The notes beneath the pieces were generated by a model. It did no database searches. It was given only the letters and a program-made list of their open reading frames with translations, and was not told the DNA's origin. A stretch of DNA of 64,000 bases from Phenylobacterium sp. (GTDB taxonomy: Bacteria > Pseudomonadota > Alphaproteobacteria > Caulobacterales > Caulobacteraceae): assembly GCA_004799545.1 (NCBI GenBank), contig SSMU01000001.1, positions 62,001 to 126,000 of the forward strand, read 5' to 3'. A program made the position numbers and the translations under genes. This document shows, piece by piece, positions 60,393 to 64,000 of the stretch. Within the stretch, counting starts at the first letter, position 1. The number at the start of each line of letters is the position of its first letter.

Positions 60393-60525
60393 GGGGGAGG
60401 TCCGGATTGATGGGCGGCGGCCTGGGGACAGGCCAGAAAACCCGCTCATTTTAAGGGCGGGCGAGACTTAAGCAGCCCCCCCCTCAGTGTCAACGCGGCC
60501 CCGGGACTTGGCGCACAAAGAAAAA

Positions 60526-60548
60526 GGCCCTCCCGCGGGGGGAGGGCC
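60526..60548 (-). terminator. Terminator of the thiolase gene
   Basis: Stem GGCCCTCCC/GGGAGGGCC with a five-base loop; read on the minus strand it is followed by TTTTTCTTTG. It separates the thiolase gene from secA. Confidence 0.88.
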
Positions 60549-60573
60549 CATCTCAAATCTTTCCAAGCGGGGC

Positions 60574-61743
60574 TTAGAACACCTCGAATAGGCCCGCCCC
60601 GCCCATCCCCGTGCCGATGCACATCGACACCACCACGTTCTTGGCGCCGCGGCGCTTGCCTTCCTGCAGGACGTGGCCGGCCAGGCGCGCGCCGGTCATG
60701 CCGTAGGGGTGGCCGATGGCGATCGAGCCGCCGTTGACATTGTAGATCTCCGGATCGATCCCCAGGGTGTCGCGGGAATAGAGGCACTGCGAGGCGAAGG
60801 CCTCGTTCAGCTCCCAGAGGTCGATGTCGCTGACCTTCAGCCCGTGGCGCTCCAGCAGCCGCGGTACGGCGAACACCGGGCCGATGCCCATCTCGTCCGG
60901 CTCGCAGCCGGCCACCGCCCAGCCCTTGAACACGCCCATCGGCGTCAGGCCGCGGCGCTCGGCCTCCTTGGCCTCCATGATCACCACGGCGGCGGCGCCG
61001 TCGGAGAGCTGGGAGGCGTTGCCGGCGGTGATGAACTTGCCCTCGCCCTTCACCGGGGTGAGCTTGGCCAGGCCCTCCAGGGTGGTGTCCGGCCGGTTGC
61101 ACTCGTCGCGGGTCACCTCGTAGTCGACGATCGTCTCCTCGCCGGTTTCCTTGTTGACCTGCTTCATCTTGGTCTTCATCGGGACGATCTCGTCGCGGAA
61201 CTTGCCGGCCTGCTGGGCGGCGGCCATCCGGCGCTGGGATTCCAGCGAATATTCGTCCTGGTACTCGCGGCTCAGCTTGTAGCGCTCGGCGACCACGTCG
61301 GCGGTGTCGATCATCGGCATGTGGAAGGCCGGGTACATTTCGGTGAGCTTCGGGTCGTGGTTTTCCGCCGTGCCGCGGCCGGCCGGCATGGTGATCGATT
61401 CCACCCCGCCACCGACCACCACATTGGCCCCGTCGTTGCGCACATAGTTGGCGGCCGCGGCGATGGCGTTCAGGCCCGAGGAGCAGAACCGGTTGATGGT
61501 CACGCCCGAGGTGGTCACCGGCAGGCCGGCGAGCAGCGACGCCTGGCGGGCCGGGTCGCCGTTGGGATGGGCGACATTGCCGAGGAACACGTCCTCGACG
61601 GCGTCCTTCTCGACGCCGGAGCGCTCCACCGCGTGCTTGATGGCGTGGGCCGCCATGCTCATCACTGGGGTCATGTTGAAACCGCCGCGGCCGGACTTGG
61701 CCAGGCCGGTGCGGGCATAGGAAACGATCACGGCTTCGCGCAT
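60574..61743 (-). CDS. Acetyl-CoA C-acyltransferase (thiolase)
   Basis: A 389-aa thiolase. The acyl-accepting Cys87 is in [13 protein letters not shown], the catalytic histidine is in [14 protein letters not shown] and the second cysteine is in [12 protein letters not shown]. It either cleaves 3-ketoacyl-CoA in beta-oxidation or condenses acetyl-CoA; sequence alone does not decide. The ATG at 61743 follows GGGAGGA; an upstream ATG at 61764 would add seven residues. It is divergent from the PpiC lipoprotein gene. Confidence 0.9.
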   Translation of the reverse strand: MREAVIVSYARTGLAKSGRGGFNMTPVMSMAAHAIKHAVERSGVEKDAVEDVFLGNVAHPNGDPARQASLLAGLPVTTSGVTINRFCSSGLNAIAAAANYVRNDGANVVVGGGVESITMPAGRGTAENHDPKLTEMYPAFHMPMIDTADVVAERYKLSREYQDEYSLESQRRMAAAQQAGKFRDEIVPMKTKMKQVNKETGEETIVDYEVTRDECNRPDTTLEGLAKLTPVKGEGKFITAGNASQLSDGAAAVVIMEAKEAERRGLTPMGVFKGWAVAGCEPDEMGIGPVFAVPRLLERHGLKVSDIDLWELNEAFASQCLYSRDTLGIDPEIYNVNGGSIAIGHPYGMTGARLAGHVLQEGKRRGAKNVVVSMCIGTGMGGAGLFEVF

Positions 61744-61905
61744 CTGAAATGATCCTCCCAACAAGAAATGACTTTTTGCCGGCGCTTAACGGGCCGTTTT
61801 CACGCTTGGGGCAACCTTTGCATCGGACGCTGCAAATAGCTAGGGACGGGCGGCGCGGCCACCCCGTCGCCCAAACGAGCCCGTCGCTCGAACGAGGATA
61901 TCCGA

Positions 61906-62874
61906 ATGGCGCTCGCCATGCCTTTCCGCCCGGCGCTGGCCGCGGGTCTGATGATCGCCGCCGTCCTGGCCCTGAGCGCCTGCGGCAAGGGCTCCGGGGG
62001 CGAGCGGCCGCCCCAGCGCGGCGACCAGGCGGTGGCCACCGTCGACGGCGGGACCATCTGGGCCTCCGACGTCAAGCGCGAGGCGGTGGCCCAGGGCGCG
62101 ATCGGCGAGGGCGAGCCGCTGGATGTGTCGTCGGACCTGTTCCACAAGGTGCTCGACCAGGTGATCGACCAGAAGCTGCTGGCCGCCGAGGCGCTCAAGC
62201 GCAAGCTCGACAAGGACCCCACCGCCCAGCGCCGCATCGCCGCCGCCCGCGAGCGGGTGCTCTCCGACATGCTGGTGGAGAGCGTGGTCGCCGACGCGGT
62301 CAACGAGAACGCCATCCGCGGCCTCTACCAGGAGCAGCTCAAGCTGGCGAAGCGTTCGGAGGAGATCCACGCCCGGCAGATCGTCGTGCCGACCCAGGCC
62401 GACGCCGAGGCGGTGAGGAAGCTGATCACCTCCGGCGCCTCCTTCGAGGCCCTGGCCATGGAGAAGTCCACCGACGCCGCCACCCGCTTCAACGGCGGCG
62501 ACATGGGCTATTTCACCACCGACGTCATGCCGCCGGAGTATGCGGCCGCCCTGAAGACCGCCAAGCCCGGCCAGATCGTCGGCCCGGTCGCCGTCGACGG
62601 CGGCTTCGCCCTGCTGAAGGTGGAGGATCGCCGGCTCGAGGCGCCACTGTCCTTCGACGCCGCCCGGCCGCAGATCGTCCGCTTCCTGACCTACGATCAG
62701 ATCCGCGATCTCTTGGAGAAGCTGCGCGGAAAGGCCAAGATCGCCCAGCTGGTCAAGCCTGACGCCGCCGCCCAGCCCAGCCCGCCGGCCGACGCGCCCA
62801 AAACTGCGCCCCAAGGCGACGCGCCCAAGGCGACGCCCGCACCCGCCACCGCCGCCAAGGGGGTCCATCCATGA
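61906..62874 (+). CDS. PpiC-type peptidyl-prolyl isomerase lipoprotein
   Basis: A 322-aa periplasmic lipoprotein. The leader ends in LALSAC with Cys26 as lipidation site. A SurA-N-like helical region (about 45–135) precedes a parvulin domain (about 145–240) with EIHARQIVV, GGDMGYFTTDVMPPEYAAAL and PGQIVGPVAVDGGFALLKVEDRR. The tail (about 285–322) is Pro/Ala/Lys-rich. It likely helps fold envelope proteins delivered by SecA nearby. It overlaps argJ by four bases (ATGA). Confidence 0.9.
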   Translation: MALAMPFRPALAAGLMIAAVLALSACGKGSGGERPPQRGDQAVATVDGGTIWASDVKREAVAQGAIGEGEPLDVSSDLFHKVLDQVIDQKLLAAEALKRKLDKDPTAQRRIAAARERVLSDMLVESVVADAVNENAIRGLYQEQLKLAKRSEEIHARQIVVPTQADAEAVRKLITSGASFEALAMEKSTDAATRFNGGDMGYFTTDVMPPEYAAALKTAKPGQIVGPVAVDGGFALLKVEDRRLEAPLSFDAARPQIVRFLTYDQIRDLLEKLRGKAKIAQLVKPDAAAQPSPPADAPKTAPQGDAPKATPAPATAAKGVHP

Positions 62875-64000
62875 GCCGCAAGCCCAGGACCTCCGCCGCG
62901 GCCACGGCCTCGAAAGCGCTGGAGGCGGCCGCCAAGCCCGTCGAGGCGGTCGGCCAGACCCTGGAGCGCGCCTTCGACCCGCTGACCAGCGCCCTCAAGC
63001 GCGCCGCCCTCAAGCGCGCCGACCGCCAGGCCCAGCAATACGCCCGCCCCGCCGCCGCGACGCCGGCCCATTCTATCGCGGGCAAGGGGGCCATGCCGGT
63101 CTCGCCGCTGGCCGTGCGGTTTCCCGCCATGCCGCCGATCGCCGGCGTCGAGCTCGCCTCCGGCCGGGCCGGCTTCTACAAGCACGAGCGCGACGACCTC
63201 TTGGTGATGAGCTTCCCGGAAGGCGCCAGCTGCGCCGGCGTGTTCACCCGCCATGGCGTCGGCTCCGCCCCCGTCGACTGGTGCAAGCGCCACCTGGAGA
63301 CCACCAAGGGCGAAGGCGTCCGGGCCCTCGTCGTCAACGCCGGCTGCGCCAACTCCTTCACCGGCAAGCCGGGCGCCGATGCCGTCCGCCGGGTCTGCTC
63401 GGCCGCCGCCAAGCGCTTCGACTGCCGCCAGCGCGACGTGATGGTGGCTTCGACCGGGGTGATCGGCGTGCTCTTGGACGACGCCAAGATCGTCCACCGC
63501 CTGCCCGAGGTGGAGGCCCGCCTGACGCCCGATGGCTGGGCCAATGCGGCGCGGGCCATCATGACCACCGACACCTTCCCGAAGGGCGCCTACGCCGAGG
63601 CGGTGATCGACGGCCACAAGGTCAAGATCGGCGGGGTCTGCAAGGGCTCCGGCATGATCGCGCCGGACATGGCCACCATGCTGGCCTTCGTGGTCACCGA
63701 TGCGGCCATCTCGCCGGCCGTGCTGCAGATCCTGGTCAGCCTCTACACCCGCAACACCTTCAACGCCGTGACGGTGGACGGCGACCGCTCGACCAACGAC
63801 ACCCTCCTGCTGTTCGCCACCGGCAAGTCTGGCGCGCCGCGCATTGGCCGGGCCGGCGACCGCCGCCTGGCCGACTTCCGCGACAAGCTGGAGCACGTCC
63901 TGCTCGACCTCGCCCTGCAGCTGGTCCGCGACGGCGAGGGCGCCTCGAAGTTCATCAAGGTGCAGGTGACCGGCGCCGAGAGCCACGCCTCGGCCCGCAA
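62871..64000 (+). CDS. argJ: Bifunctional ornithine acetyltransferase/N-acetylglutamate synthase ArgJ (partial)
   Basis: The first 376 codons of ArgJ, cut by the window edge. It transfers acetyl from N-acetylornithine to glutamate in arginine synthesis and self-cleaves. Family text: VSPLAVRFPAMPPIAGVELASG, ALVVNAGCANSFTG, ASTGVIGVLL, TTDTFPKGA and KGSGMIAPDMATML with the self-cleaving Thr at 269. About 74 Ala/Lys-rich residues precede the usual N-terminus; an internal ATG at 63093 with AAGGGGG upstream would place the Thr at 195, closer to the family norm. The longer start overlaps the PpiC stop. Confidence 0.92.
   Translation, partial: MSRKPRTSAAATASKALEAAAKPVEAVGQTLERAFDPLTSALKRAALKRADRQAQQYARPAAATPAHSIAGKGAMPVSPLAVRFPAMPPIAGVELASGRAGFYKHERDDLLVMSFPEGASCAGVFTRHGVGSAPVDWCKRHLETTKGEGVRALVVNAGCANSFTGKPGADAVRRVCSAAAKRFDCRQRDVMVASTGVIGVLLDDAKIVHRLPEVEARLTPDGWANAARAIMTTDTFPKGAYAEAVIDGHKVKIGGVCKGSGMIAPDMATMLAFVVTDAAISPAVLQILVSLYTRNTFNAVTVDGDRSTNDTLLLFATGKSGAPRIGRAGDRRLADFRDKLEHVLLDLALQLVRDGEGASKFIKVQVTGAESHASAR

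Overview
The window reads as chromosomal DNA of a GC-rich alphaproteobacterium, most likely Caulobacterales (a Caulobacter or Phenylobacterium relative). Supporting signs are the runs cdnL/carD–fdxA–S4 protein–SUV3-type helicase, aroK–aroB–CorC next to xerD, and secA–thiolase–PpiC lipoprotein–argJ, plus a large TonB-dependent receptor, a sigma-54 flagellin gene and orphan cobS/cobT. The genus is an inference; no 16S gene is present.

Left end (1–4240): a low-density, decayed region abutting the 3' end of tRNA-Arg(CCT). It holds a two-gene unit on the minus strand (an 80-aa protein, then a trypsin-like protease with a C-terminal tail of roughly 190 residues of Pro-Gly-Pro repeats), a 5'-truncated DUF3800 gene, a second headless gene and a GvpU-like gene with an apparent frameshift at its start. 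It looks like a small island edge.

4.2–20.4 kb: core genes. dctA is followed by a long minus-strand run: cdnL, fdxA, an S4 RNA-binding protein coupled to a SUV3-like helicase, cdd, an MTA/SAH nucleosidase, a TetR regulator, an OprB-type porin and a PEP-mutase family enzyme. Then come rpmB with promoter and terminator, a yefM–yoeB toxin–antitoxin pair with its palindromic operator, a dienelactone hydrolase, cobT, a DUF1328 membrane protein, a DUF3089 hydrolase and cobS.

20.4–39.3 kb: metabolic and accessory genes. These are a TauD-type dioxygenase, an MHS transporter, an aminotransferase, an exported amidohydrolase with an acyl-CoA synthetase, a coupled HTH/hydrolase/DUF4180 operon with an inverted repeat over its promoter, a VOC protein, a membrane LytTR regulator, a flagellin behind a sigma-54 promoter, a CDF-like transporter, DnaJ and BolA proteins, a paoABC-like molybdenum dehydrogenase operon, a TPR protein and a single-domain response regulator.

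39.4–64 kb: a CorC/HlyC transporter, aroB, aroK, an exported protein of unknown function coupled to xerD, a glycine-zipper envelope protein, accA, a nitronate monooxygenase, a TonB receptor, threonine aldolase, an epoxide hydrolase, an RDD protein, TetR plus carotenoid oxygenase, a quinone oxidoreductase, secA, thiolase, a PpiC lipoprotein and argJ, which runs off the right edge.

Recurring architecture: many same-strand genes are joined by 4-base ATGA/GTGA overlaps, and four convergent pairs end on one shared CTAG. The best candidates for something undescribed are the repeat-tailed protease with its small domain partner and the HTH/hydrolase/DUF4180 operon.
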